This document shows positions 15,685 to 24,497 of a DNA stretch of 64,000 nt, in pieces; the first letter of the stretch is position 1; the number at the start of each line of letters is the position of its first letter. The position numbers were made by a program, and so were the translations under genes. The notes beneath the pieces are model-generated. The model was not told the origin of the DNA and made no database searches. It worked only from the letters and a program-made list of their open reading frames with translations. Origin of the DNA: Natronococcus sp. A-GB7 (GTDB lineage: Archaea > Halobacteriota > Halobacteria > Halobacteriales > Natrialbaceae); assembly GCF_029688865.1 (NCBI RefSeq), contig NZ_JARUKV010000017.1, positions 1-64,000 of the forward strand. Reading direction: 5' to 3'.

Positions 15685-16914
15685 TCAGTCCTCTGTCTCC
15701 GCCGCCAACCCCTCCAGATACGTCGATTCGGTCACATACTGCTCCATCGTCTCGCGCACCCACTGTGGCTCGAACGTCGTCTCGATCTGCTTGACCCTCC
15801 CCTCCCGTCCGCGAGAGTCGATCCAGGTCTCGACTAACCCCATCGTCTCGAGGTCGGTCAGCACGCCCCGAACGGCACGCTCCCCGAGCTGGAGCTCCTC
15901 GGGAAACTCCTCGCCCTCGAGAATCGAGTGGACGTCGGCCGTCGTCACGGGCTGTTTGATCTCTCCTCTCCGATTCCACCCGGTGACGGCCGTCAGCACG
16001 ACGTAGTGATTCGTCGGGAGATCGAGCAGTTTCGAGACGGTCGCCTCCCGATCGGTCGCCTCGAGGTTCGTTTCAATGCAGTCGGTCGTCACCTGATCGA
16101 GGTCGCGCTCGCTGGCGGTCTCGCCGGCTTGCCGAAACAGGGTCAGCGCTTTCCGCGCATCCCCCCACCGTCGGGCGGCTTCCTGGACCCCATACTCGAA
16201 CGCCTCGTCGGTCATGGCCCCCGCCCGGAAGGCGCGCTCGAGCCGGGGCTCGAGGATCGCCGCCAGTGCGTCAGGCCCGTACGGCGGGAAAAACACCGCC
16301 TCGTCGCTCATCGCGCTCTCAACGCGGCTGTCCAACCGCAAGTCGACGTCGAGCAGCTCGTTACTGACGAGCCAGACCGAGAGATCGATCCCCCGTTTGA
16401 GCTTCCCCTCGCCGCGCAGCAGTCGGTAAAAGAAGTCGCTGGGCTCGTAGTTCGAGTCGTGCTGGACGTGATCGATCTCGTCCAGGATGAGCACCGTCCA
16501 GTCGGGGTAGGCCTCGAGGGCGGTCCAGATCGCCTCGAAGACGCCGTCGAGCCCCACGTAGGCGCCCTTCTTCTCGCCGGTCAGTTCGAACAGGATCTCG
16601 TTGGCGGCGCTGAACAGCGTTCGACACTCCTTCAGGTTCACGTACTCGACGGCAACGTCCTCGCTTCGACCGGCGAACTCCCGACAGACCCGCCGTGTCG
16701 ACAACGTTTTTCCGGTGCCCGGCGGGCCATAGATCGTCACCGTCGGCGGCAGATACCCCTCGTGTAACCCATTGAGAAGCGTTGCGAGCTCGCGCTCCTG
16801 GGCCTCGCGGGCGTGGATCTCGGCGGGTGTAGCGAGCGGGTCGAGCGCCCCTTTGTCGGCAAACAGGCTCGCGTCGGGCGCCGTCTCGTCGAAGAGGTCG
16901 TCGTACTTGCTCAT
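15685..16914 (-). CDS. Orc1/Cdc6 replication initiator, intact copy b
   Basis: 409 residues. An AAA+ ATPase that in archaea binds origin repeats and loads the helicase. Walker A GPPGTGKT is at 63-70, Walker B LILDEID around Asp145/Glu146, and the sensor region VWLVSNE around residue 183. The C-terminal third is the winged-helix DNA-binding domain (LQLGERAVRGVLTDLETMGL). The start at 16914 matches the paralogue at 58629 (MGKYDELFDE). It is shorter at the N-terminus than chromosomal oriC initiators, in line with plasmid- or element-borne types. A 120-base block upstream is shared with the copy at 22089. Confidence 0.85.
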   Translation of the reverse strand: MSKYDDLFDETAPDASLFADKGALDPLATPAEIHAREAQERELATLLNGLHEGYLPPTVTIYGPPGTGKTLSTRRVCREFAGRSEDVAVEYVNLKECRTLFSAANEILFELTGEKKGAYVGLDGVFEAIWTALEAYPDWTVLILDEIDHVQHDSNYEPSDFFYRLLRGEGKLKRGIDLSVWLVSNELLDVDLRLDSRVESAMSDEAVFFPPYGPDALAAILEPRLERAFRAGAMTDEAFEYGVQEAARRWGDARKALTLFRQAGETASERDLDQVTTDCIETNLEATDREATVSKLLDLPTNHYVVLTAVTGWNRRGEIKQPVTTADVHSILEGEEFPEELQLGERAVRGVLTDLETMGLVETWIDSRGREGRVKQIETTFEPQWVRETMEQYVTESTYLEGLAAETED

Positions 16915-17035
16915 GTGCGGCGGAACTACGTGTATCGTGTGGTAGCCGCCCACGGAATGTAACGGTTCGGGGACCGGACCCAACGCGGTTGCCCTCGGTG
17001 GGACCGAGTTGTCGGGCCCAGTAGGCTGTCCTCCA
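16915..17035. promoter_or_regulatory. Conserved orc upstream element, copy 1
   Basis: The 120 bases upstream of orc copy b share clear identity with those upstream of broken copy d (22090-22205), including GGCGGAACTACGTG, CACGGAATGTAACGG and the distal GGCTGTCCTC. Shorter derivatives occur at 35521-35573 and 51960-52010 with no orc beside them. It may hold the orc promoter, an autoregulatory operator, or part of an origin. I see no textbook origin recognition box. Confidence 0.5.
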
Positions 17036-17082
17036 TCTCGTCTGAAACGGGCGAGAAGCTGTCGGAGGCGGTCGGATTTTTG

Positions 17083-17251
17083 AAACCATCTCGCGCATCG
17101 ATACGGCGACGTCGACCACGATCTCGTCTACGACCTGTTGCAGGACGACCTCGAATGGATCGACCAACAAGAAATCGTAACGTGGTTTCGAGCACGGTAC
17201 CGCTCTCGCGTCGATGGAACCCATCTGTGTCCGATGGGGCCTCGACTTGTG
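17083..17251 (+). pseudogene. Short protein-like fragment of unknown origin
   Basis: After a stop, the + strand reads HRYGDVDHDLVYDLLQDDLE then WIDQQEIVTWFRARYRSRVD and ends at TAG near 17251. Acidic, well balanced composition suggests a genuine C-terminal fragment, but there is no start codon and no recognised family. The opposite strand in this stretch is also open, so the call is weak. Confidence 0.25.
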
Positions 17252-17309
17252 TAGGCAGGAACGTCACCAGCAGTCCGCTGAGAATCACCGGTATCCAGAG
17301 TGAAGGTCC

Positions 17310-17402
17310 TTGCATCGATGAACTCGTCGCAGATTTCGGTGGTGGAGCTACACAGCGTGTGACACTCCTCTAAGTTGACGTAGTCGACGGCGACCCGGGT
17401 GT
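17310..17402 (-). pseudogene. Orc1/Cdc6 relic c (Walker A-proximal helix only)
   Basis: About 28 residues on the - strand, VAVDYVNLEECHTLCSSTTE then ICDEF, align with VAVEYVNLKECRTLFSAANE of the intact initiator (residues 88-107). Nothing of the Walker motifs or the C-terminus remains adjacent. Confidence 0.55.
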
Positions 17403-17592
17403 AGCGTGTGGGGAATACCTGAAGCCCCGGGGCGTGGTGTGGGCGCTCGAGAGGGTGCACGCGTGGAACTCCGCGTAGCGGTATCCGAACACACGCTCGA
17501 GATCCGTGGCGTTCGACTCTTTCGACCCGGTCAGCTGTTGGTCATCTTCCCAACACCCTTATCCCGCTGTGCGGTGTCTGTAGACACACGGA

Positions 17593-17907
17593 ATGGGCCA
17601 GGAGCTAACCTTCCGGTACACCCACGTCGAAGCCGGCCTCGTCGAGAACGTCGTGATTCGGCGAACGACCGATACGGAGACGTACCCGTCGGGCTGGAAG
17701 TACACGCTTCATCTGGGCACCCTCGAGGATCTGACGCTTGTCCGGTACGATAACGCCCACGAGGACACGAAAGGCCACGAACACCACACTGCCGCTGGCG
17801 ACGTCGACGCCGACTTCCCGGGGATGGAGGAGGTACTCGTCGAGTTCTGGGCGAGTGCCGACGAGTACTGGGAGGCCGTCGATGGCGCTCCGCCGCGACC
17901 CTACTGA
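17593..17907 (+). CDS. TumE-like (DUF6516) putative toxin
   Basis: 104 residues. A small beta-rich protein with ENVVIRRTTDTETYPSGWKY, LVRYDNAHE and the histidine cluster KGHEHH, then a C-terminal helix region, as in the DUF6516/TumE family, whose members act as toxins beside small HTH antitoxins. The next gene, 28 bases on, encodes a HVO_A0114-like HTH protein, the usual partner. Activity is inferred from family and context. Confidence 0.65.
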   Translation: MGQELTFRYTHVEAGLVENVVIRRTTDTETYPSGWKYTLHLGTLEDLTLVRYDNAHEDTKGHEHHTAAGDVDADFPGMEEVLVEFWASADEYWEAVDGAPPRPY

Positions 17908-17935
17908 TCACACCCGAATCGACCCCATCACAACC

Positions 17936-18352
17936 ATGACAACACTCCATATCACTGTCGGCGACCGAGAACAGCTTCGCACGGACGCTCTCCAGTTCGT
18001 CCAGGCTGGTGAGACCGACTCACTCGAGACGGACGACGAGCAGGCGATCCTGCAGTTCGGAACGTATGACGATCTCGTTGCCAACCTTACGCCGCTGCGC
18101 CTGACGCTCCTTGAAGCGATCGCCGAACACGAACCCCAGAGCATGCGGGAGGCTGCCCGGCTCGTCGATCGTGACGTCTCCGATGTCCATTCGGATCTCA
18201 AACAGCTGGAAGTGCTCGGGATGCTCGACCTCGAGGCGGGCGGTCCCGGTGGTGCAATCCAGCCTGTTGTGTCGTTCGATCGCATCGAGATGCAGATCGA
18301 CTACCCGCTCGTGAGTGACCGGGATCCCGACGGGACCTCAGCCAGCGCGTAG
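17936..18352 (+). CDS. HTH protein, putative antitoxin (HVO_A0114-like)
   Basis: 138 residues from ATG 17936. The middle part, FGTYDDLVANLTPLRLTLLE, IAEHEPQSMREAARLVDRDV and DLKQLEVLGMLDL, is the winged-helix core typical of HVO_A0114-family DNA-binding proteins; the following VVSFDRIEMQIDYPL is the usual C-terminal strand. It is placed as antitoxin and autorepressor to the TumE-like gene upstream. It probably shares that gene's promoter. Confidence 0.7.
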   Translation: MTTLHITVGDREQLRTDALQFVQAGETDSLETDDEQAILQFGTYDDLVANLTPLRLTLLEAIAEHEPQSMREAARLVDRDVSDVHSDLKQLEVLGMLDLEAGGPGGAIQPVVSFDRIEMQIDYPLVSDRDPDGTSASA

Positions 18353-18656
18353 CGAGCGAGAGCCGGTGGCGCCATCCACTCCAGCTGGAGTGATCGATCA
18401 TCACGGTGTGAGAAGGGTTCTATGACGCCCTACCCACGGTCGTTGGAAGATCGGCGGTTGCTCGGACTCACCGATCAGTGAGCCGTCTTGCCGTCTGAGT
18501 TCGCCGAAGGATTGTGCGTTTTCTAAGCGATTTTATCAGGCGAGTTTTCATTTCTGAAATAGACAAGGGCCTGCTACCGAAGTAAAATAAGACAATCGGA
18601 TATTCACACATTCCTGGGAAGTTATTTGTACAGCTTAGCCTACTCGACGGTTGCAA
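18353..18656 (+). other. Intergenic region upstream of the amidase
   Basis: No coding signal. The last 100 bases turn AT-rich, with a TATA-like ttatttgtac about 30 bases before the amidase ATG. A run of gcgattttatcaggcgagttttc precedes it and could include the end of the antitoxin transcript. Confidence 0.4.
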
Positions 18657-20420
18657 ATGTCGAGAACAAGCGGAGAAGAGAAAAAGAGCGAAGGTATAGA
18701 GACGAACGAAGGAACAGGTTCGCTGCTCGGCTCAGTGGGCAGACGGACAGTGATGAAGGGCATCGGTGCTGCTGGACTCGTTGGGGTCGGGGCATCCTCC
18801 GCTAGTGCCGAGACGGGTGACTACGAGGGGTTCGACCCGATCGAGGCCACGATTTCAGATGTTTGTACCGCAATCGTTGACGGAGAACTCACGGCCCGAG
18901 CGGTAACTGAACTATACCTTGACCGAATCAAGGCGTACGACAAGGCATTAAACACAGTAATCACGCTCAATGAGGCGGCCCTCGAGCGGGCTGATGAACT
19001 TGATGCCGCTCTCGCGGAATCCGGGCCAGTGGGACCGCTACACGGTGTTCCAATCGTTGTCAAAGACATCTACAACACGGGAGATCTGCCAACGACAGCC
19101 GGCTCGCTGTCGCTCGAAGACTCTCAGCCGGATGAAGACGCCTACTACGTCAAGCAACTTCGTGAAGCAGGGGCGGTCGTCCTTGCCAAAGTGAATACTC
19201 ACGAGTACGCCCGGGGTGGAACGACGGTCAGTTCCCTGGGTGGACAGACGTACAATCCGTACGATCTCGAGCGGATTCCCGGTGGTTCAAGTGGCGGGAC
19301 TGCAGCCGCCGTCGCAGCAAATCTTTGCGTTTTCGGGACCGCCTCCGACACCGGTGGGTCAACTCGCGGGCCGGCGACGTTCACCAACCTCGTCGGCCTT
19401 CGTCCGACGGTTGGGTTAGTGAGTCTCGACGGTATCGTCCCGATCGCGGGGACCTACGACACGCCAGGAGTTAACACGAAGACGGTCGAAGAAACGGCCT
19501 TGATCTTTGACCTGACCGCCGGATACGATCCAGCGAATCCGATCACCTCTCGCTCGCGCGGCAACGTCCCGACCGAAGACTCACACCACGAGGCAGACAG
19601 TTATGTTGACGCCCTAACCGAGGACGGACTAGAGGGGGCCCGAATCGGCGTCTACCGCGACTTCTTTGGAACGGCGTACGAGGAAGCAGATGGCGTGGAG
19701 ATCGATGATGCGGCCGAACACAGTGCGAACCAAGTGACAGCAGTCGTCGAGGACGCTATTACGGAGATGGAGTCGCTTGGAGCAACCATTGTGGATCCCA
19801 TCTCCATTGCCCCACTTGAGGACGTCGTTCAATTGGATGATGAGGGGTACTACGTCCAAGGAGAGGTTCGAACGTCGTTGAACGAGTACTTTGATTCTCT
19901 TGGCGACGACTCGCCGATTGGGTCAGTAACCGAGTTGTTTGAATCGGGGCTCTACGCGTGTGACATTGCCGGTTCAATCGAGGCCGCGGCAGAGGCAAAT
20001 CTGGATACCTTCGAGGAAGACTTTCGGGAGAACGCGGGCCTCCGGGTCGAAATACGCGATCGTGTCCTCGAAACGATGGCAGACTGCGATCTGGACGCGA
20101 TTCTGTATCCGTCACGGGCCCAACCCCCGGAACCCGTTGATGAATCTGGAATTGGGAGCAGAGCGAGGCTGAGTCCGAACGCCGACCTGCCAGCGATTTC
20201 CGTTCCGGCTGGCTTCACCGAAGACGAACACCTCCCGGTCGGTGTTGAACTACTCGGGCGGGAATTCGACGAGGTCACACTCCTAAAACTCGCTTACGCC
20301 TTCGAACAGGGTTCTACTCATCGGGAACCGCCAGAAGGGTTCGATCAACTCCCCAACGAACCGCCGCAACCACCCGAAGAAATGGATATACCGATCGCTG
20401 CAGACGGAGACTGTCCATAA
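18657..20420 (+). CDS. Tat-exported amidase-signature enzyme
   Basis: 587 residues from ATG 18657. After an unusually long polar N-terminus comes the twin-arginine signal RRTVMKGIGAAGLVGVGASS, so the enzyme works outside the membrane. The amidase-signature catalytic triad is intact: Lys136 (VVKDIYNTG), cis-Ser212 (GGSSGGTAAAVAA) and nucleophile Ser235 (SDTGGSTRGPA). It hydrolyses an amide to acid plus ammonia; the substrate is unknown. It is longer than the usual 470-500 residues because of the N-terminal extension and an insertion near residues 300-380. Possibly linked to the amide-related genes from 23728 on. Confidence 0.85.
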   Translation: MSRTSGEEKKSEGIETNEGTGSLLGSVGRRTVMKGIGAAGLVGVGASSASAETGDYEGFDPIEATISDVCTAIVDGELTARAVTELYLDRIKAYDKALNTVITLNEAALERADELDAALAESGPVGPLHGVPIVVKDIYNTGDLPTTAGSLSLEDSQPDEDAYYVKQLREAGAVVLAKVNTHEYARGGTTVSSLGGQTYNPYDLERIPGGSSGGTAAAVAANLCVFGTASDTGGSTRGPATFTNLVGLRPTVGLVSLDGIVPIAGTYDTPGVNTKTVEETALIFDLTAGYDPANPITSRSRGNVPTEDSHHEADSYVDALTEDGLEGARIGVYRDFFGTAYEEADGVEIDDAAEHSANQVTAVVEDAITEMESLGATIVDPISIAPLEDVVQLDDEGYYVQGEVRTSLNEYFDSLGDDSPIGSVTELFESGLYACDIAGSIEAAAEANLDTFEEDFRENAGLRVEIRDRVLETMADCDLDAILYPSRAQPPEPVDESGIGSRARLSPNADLPAISVPAGFTEDEHLPVGVELLGREFDEVTLLKLAYAFEQGSTHREPPEGFDQLPNEPPQPPEEMDIPIAADGDCP

Positions 20421-20444
20421 CCGAAAGCCGCAAAGAACTGCCGA

Positions 20445-20626
20445 TTATTGGGGGGTAACGTTGAGCTCCTCGAGTTCGATTGGCAGCATCTGAGAGACGT
20501 ATGCCTCTCTGACGCCGTCACACCCCACCTTCAGGATACGGAAGACCGTCCGACGTAGGATAGGCCCGCTCGCCGAGTACGATCGGTACGGGAACCCGAC
20601 CGGCAAGTATTGCGTTCGGTGCGAGA
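20445..20626 (-). pseudogene. C-terminal fragment of an unrecognised gene
   Basis: The - strand is open from about 20626 to TAA 20445-20447 and reads QYLPVGFPYRSYSASGPILR, TVFRILKVGCDGVREAYVSQ then MLPIELEELNVTPQ. It has protein-like composition without a start codon. I do not recognise the family. It lies between the amidase and a broken orc gene. Confidence 0.35.
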
Positions 20627-20871
20627 GCCGAGTTTACCGAGCGTGTCAATACCGGACACGCCGGCGGGTACCGACGCGAGGGGTGGTCTGATGCCGAAGC
20701 CGGGAGAAAAACACGGCGTGACAGCGAGAGCGCCGAGGAATAGTCTCTGTTCTAGTAGATACCTCGAGCCACCACCCATCGGAGACACCCCGCTCATCCG
20801 CGGGGACTCGAGACTACCGTCGAGCCACGACGCCTCTAGTGACGGAGTCGTCGTCGCCTTCTCCGTCCCGT

Positions 20872-22089
20872 TCACGGCTCATTCTTTGGCCCCAGATCCG
20901 TCGACTCGGTTGCGTAGCGGTCTCTGCTGTCGCGGACCCACCGTGGCTCGAACCGCGTTTCGATCCGGGCGAGCCGGCTTCACGCCCTCGAGGGCCGATC
21001 TCCATCTCGACTAATCCTCTCCTCTCGAGATCGCTCAGTACACCTCGAACGGCACGCTTCCTGCGGTCGAGGTCGGCGGGAACCGTCTCCCCCTCGAGAA
21101 CCGAGTGCACGTCGGCCGTCGTTACGGGCTGTTCGATCTCTCTCCCTTGATTCCAAGATGAGGCCGTCAGCACCAGAAAGTGACTCACCGGCAGCTCGAG
21201 CAGCTTCGAGACGGTCGCCTCGCGATCAGTCGTCTCGAGGGTTGCCTCGAGAGACGACGTCGTGAGCTGGCCCTTGATTCCGTTGGCCCGCGCGCTCGCC
21301 CGCCTGGCGAAACAGGGAGAGGACCTTTTGGGCGTCACTCCACCGGCGGGCCGCCTTGCAGACGCCGTACGTACGGACGTCGTCGGGGACTGCCCCCGCA
21401 CGGAACGCCCGCGCGAAGCGGGGCTCGAGGATCGTCCGCAACCTCGGCTTCGCCGTACGACGCAAAAAAGACCACGTCGTCGCTCATCGCGCTCTCGACA
21501 CGACTATCTAACCGCAGATCGACCTCGAGCAGCTCGTTGCTCACCAACCAAACCGACAGCGAAATCTCGCGGGCGAGTTTGCCCTCGCCGCGCAGCAGTC
21601 GGTAGAAGAACTCGCTTGGGTCGTAGTTCGTGTCCTGTCTGACGTGGTCGATCGCATCCAGGACGAGCACGGTCCACTCGGGATAGGCCTCGAGGGGGCC
21701 CAGATCGCCTCGAAGACGCCATCGAGCCCCTCGTAGGCCTTCTATTTCTCGCCCGACAGCTCATAGCAGATCTCGTTGGCCGCACTAAAGAGGGTTCGAC
21801 ACTCCTTCAAATTCACGTATTCGACGGTGATCGACTCGTTCCGAGTAGCGAACTCCCGGCAGACCCGTCTCGTGGTGAGGGTCTTCCCGGTGCCCGGCGG
21901 GCCGTAGATCGAGACCGTCGGCGGGAGATAGCCGTCGTGAACCCCGTTGAGAATCGTCGCCAGCTCGCGCTCCTGGGCGTCGCGGGCGTAGATCTCCGCG
22001 GGTGTGGCGAGCGGGTCGAGCGCCCCCTTGTCGGCAAAAAGGCTCGCGTCGGGCGCCGTCTCGTCGAAGAGGTCGTCGGACGTGCTCAT
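20872..22089 (-). pseudogene. Orc1/Cdc6 copy d, full length but broken
   Basis: The whole initiator is present in pieces. The N-terminal 115 residues are intact from ATG 22089 with Walker A GPPGTGKT. A TAG at 21742-21744 replaces a lysine codon, a frameshift follows near 21690, then the middle (DAIDHVRQDTNYDPSEFFYR) carries Ala in place of the Walker B Glu. Further frameshifts near 21340-21400 and 21000 split the winged-helix part, which ends at TGA 20872. It is a recent but clearly dead copy. Confidence 0.85.
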
Positions 22090-22205
22090 GTGCGGCGGAA
22101 CTACGTGTATCGTGTGGTAGCCACCCACGGAATGTAACGGTTCGGGGATCGGACCCGACGCGGTCGCTCCCGGTGGGACCCAGTTATTGGGACCGATGGG
22201 CTGTC
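22090..22205. promoter_or_regulatory. Conserved orc upstream element, copy 2
   Basis: Nearly base-for-base match to 16915-17035, starting at the orc start codon and running through CACGGAATGTAACGGTTCGG to GGCTGTCCTCG. Conservation continues although the gene it served is dead, so either the copy is recent or the element has a function of its own. Confidence 0.5.
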
Positions 22206-22286
22206 CTCGCGGCGAGCCACGCCATGGTGCTGTCGGAACGGCGTCCGGTGCTCTGCCGACGCGTGTGAAGCCACCGAGACCGCCAG

Positions 22287-22943
22287 CTACAGATCGGGGA
22301 CTGCCTCTTCCCACGTCATCCGGAGGGTCTCGTACCGAACCTCGACAACGTCCTCGAGGGTCACCCAGCTGTCGCCACCGGGCTCGGCCTCGCTGTCGGT
22401 GCGTTCCTCGGCGGCATGCCGCTTCCAGCGACCGTCATCGAGGACCTCCCGAACATCCTCGAGCGCCCGTCCGCCGACCTGCTGGTTCCCGAACCACGTC
22501 TCGAGCGACACGCCAAGCACGTCCTCGGCGAAGCGCTCGGAGGCGTGGTACAGCGTGTACAGATCGCGGAACAGCCGACGAAGCTCCTCGGCCAGCTCGG
22601 CGGCCTCCTCGAGGGTCTCGTCGGATGGCGTCTCGTCGCTATGGAGATCGAGGAGCCATCGCGTGTCTTGACACTGGCGGCCCAGCTCGACCGACAGCAG
22701 GGTCGTATGGAGGTCGTACAGCGCATGGTGGCAAAACAGCAGCGCGACCCGCCCGCGCTTGGTGTACGCAGGGTCGGGTATCTGATACTGGCGTCGGGGA
22801 CAGGTCTCGCGGAGGGCCTCGAGCCAGTCGTCTCGGTCGTCGGCGACGCTCTCCAGGAACAGCTCGAGGCGCTCGTCGGGCGAGAGCTCCTCGAGCATCG
22901 GGCGGAGTTCCTCGAGCTCGCGTTCGATGCGGCGTTTACTCAT
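22287..22943 (-). CDS. 218-aa helical protein, orc-linked pair, copy 2 (long)
   Basis: 218 residues starting MSKRRIERELEEL. Alpha-helical, acidic, and paralogous along its length to 11081-11734 (the YDLHT and RFAEDVLGVSLETW segments are the clearest). The N-terminal third contains RDDWLEALRETCPRRQ versus DNDYWIERLHDTCPADQ in the paralogue, so a TCP segment may matter. It overlaps the 90-aa gene by eight bases. The open frame is intact while neighbouring orc copies are dead. Function not recognised. Confidence 0.7.
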   Translation of the reverse strand: MSKRRIERELEELRPMLEELSPDERLELFLESVADDRDDWLEALRETCPRRQYQIPDPAYTKRGRVALLFCHHALYDLHTTLLSVELGRQCQDTRWLLDLHSDETPSDETLEEAAELAEELRRLFRDLYTLYHASERFAEDVLGVSLETWFGNQQVGGRALEDVREVLDDGRWKRHAAEERTDSEAEPGGDSWVTLEDVVEVRYETLRMTWEEAVPDL

Positions 22944-23208
22944 CGAACTGGACCTCCCTGGCGGCCTGGAGCAACTCGAGATCCGACTCCATCTCGTCTA
23001 GATCGGTGTCCTTCGTCAGCAGGCGGTACTGCCCGCCGAGCGAGCCGAGCGTCCGCATCCACTTGATCGCGAGCTCCTGGTCCTCGCGTGAGTCCAGGTC
23101 CATCGCCTCGAGATGACCGTGGATGAACTGGATGTTCTGGGAGAGAATCGCAAGGATTTCGTCCCGATCGCTCCGGTCGGCGTCGTCAGCATCGACCGGG
23201 CTGAGCAT
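22936..23208 (-). CDS. 90-aa helical protein, orc-linked pair, copy 2 (short)
   Basis: 90 residues with SDRDEILAILSQNIQFIHGH then LAIKWMRTLGSLGGQYRLL and KDTDLDEMESDLELLQAA. Paralogue of 11731-11997, with highest identity in the IKW.R.LG.L.GQYR helix. It is the first gene of the operon; the next overlaps its end. A GAAACTGG octamer sits about 150 bases upstream. Confidence 0.7.
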   Translation of the reverse strand: MLSPVDADDADRSDRDEILAILSQNIQFIHGHLEAMDLDSREDQELAIKWMRTLGSLGGQYRLLTKDTDLDEMESDLELLQAAREVQFDE

Positions 23209-23397
23209 CGAAATCCCTCACGAAACCGCCCGGACCTCTGGAGCCGCTTCGACAGGAGAGGAGTGACGTCGGCGATGCGATCGTAGAGAGAACATACGTC
23301 CGGTGCATATCTGGAGGCAAGTAATTCCGGGACCGAAACAAGGGCTCGCAAAGCGGAGCGAAACTGGTCACCTCGAGGGTGTTCAAAAGCCCGTGAC

Positions 23398-23640
23398 TCA
23401 CTCCGGAGCCATTACAGCCGCGAGAGACGACGACTCGCTGGCGTAGTCATCGATCGTCTCCTGTGCCCTCCGTGGCTCGAACGTCGTCTCGATCCGTTTC
23501 TGTCCGCACTTGTGGCCCTTCGATTCGATCCAGGTCTCGACGAGTCCCGTCGGCTTGGCGACATCGCTCGAGGAATGTCCGAGACGACGGCTGTCCACGG
23601 ACCCTGTCCCGCTCCGCTCGAATCCTCGAACTCATAAAAG
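23398..23640 (-). pseudogene. Orc1/Cdc6 relic e (C-terminal end)
   Basis: The - strand keeps only the end of the winged-helix domain: TGLVETWIESKGHKCGQKRI and ETTFEPRRAQETIDDYASES to the stop at 23398, with a decayed, frameshifted segment before it. It matches GLVETWIDSRG...IETTFEPQWVRE of the intact copies. It stands in the same place before the orc-linked pair as relic a does at 12230. Confidence 0.75.
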
Positions 23641-23727
23641 AACCAGTTAGTGCCGAACGGTTACACCCACCGGCTCTAAGCAGTCGACGACCGGAGTGCA
23701 TCAAGCAGTCAGCGAACTACATACTCG

Positions 23728-24363
23728 TCATACACTATCAGAAAGGGAGACGAGTACGTCGTCAGTTGTAACGACATCACCGTACTTCGCGTCGATGTCG
23801 AAGAGGTTGGCCCTGTGCGGTCCGTCTGCACGGTCGCCGACCGCATTGGCAGGCACGATAGTTCGGTAACCGTGCTGAAGGCTGTCGACGGCCGTTGCAC
23901 GGACACAGCCACTCGTTGTAACGCCAGTGAGAACGAGTGTATCCACGCGGTTAGTCGTCAACTCCGCTTGGAGGTCAGTCCCAAAAAAGGCGCTAGCATA
24001 CTTTTTCAGGATAACTCGCTCGTCGTCAGTGGGTGCAAGTTGGCTATCAATTTCGACTGCTTCGGTCCCAAGCCGTAACTCTTGTAATGCGGGGATCTTC
24101 TTGATGAATTGCCCGGCGTCACCGTAGGAATTTTCGAACGCAACCGTCGTGAAATATCGTGGCAAATCGTGTTCACGGAAGGCCGTGAGGAGTCTTTCAG
24201 TCTGATCGAGAACGCTTGTGACGTCCGAACCAAGACGAGTGTCCGGGTCGGTGAAGGCATTTATTAGGTCAATGATGATCAACGCAGGGCGATCACCGAA
24301 GCCGATGTCCCCCCCGAAGTCCTCTTCGTCGTAATTAGCCGCGATGTCGTGTGGTGAATCCAT
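23728..24363 (-). CDS. Isochorismatase-fold cysteine amidohydrolase
   Basis: 211 residues. The catalytic triad of the isochorismatase-like hydrolases is visible: Asp32 (IIIDLINAFTD), Lys121 (ILKKYASAFFGT) and Cys153 (GVTTSGCVRATAVDS). It is closest in feel to N-carbamoylsarcosine or maleamate amidohydrolase-type members that release ammonia from an amide or carbamoyl group. It is transcribed alone on the - strand, next to a NitT/TauT-type importer and opposite a hydratase/CoA-transferase set, so it may process the imported compound. The exact substrate cannot be read from the sequence. Confidence 0.85.
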   Translation of the reverse strand: MDSPHDIAANYDEEDFGGDIGFGDRPALIIIDLINAFTDPDTRLGSDVTSVLDQTERLLTAFREHDLPRYFTTVAFENSYGDAGQFIKKIPALQELRLGTEAVEIDSQLAPTDDERVILKKYASAFFGTDLQAELTTNRVDTLVLTGVTTSGCVRATAVDSLQHGYRTIVPANAVGDRADGPHRANLFDIDAKYGDVVTTDDVLVSLSDSV

Positions 24364-24497
24364 AATTTACTAATTTCGAAGTTTCTTATATAGTACTCTT
24401 GATACCTTCTGAGTATTCTACCGAGGCGCGTTCCAAGAACTCTCTCGTATAGTGTGAATCATAGTCGGCGGAGCTGAGAGAGCTGTGGCGGTCGTGA

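Noticed and set aside
15928-16767. A 279-codon + strand frame opposite orc copy b
   Set aside because: Mirror of the conserved initiator; the same shadow appears opposite orc copy h.
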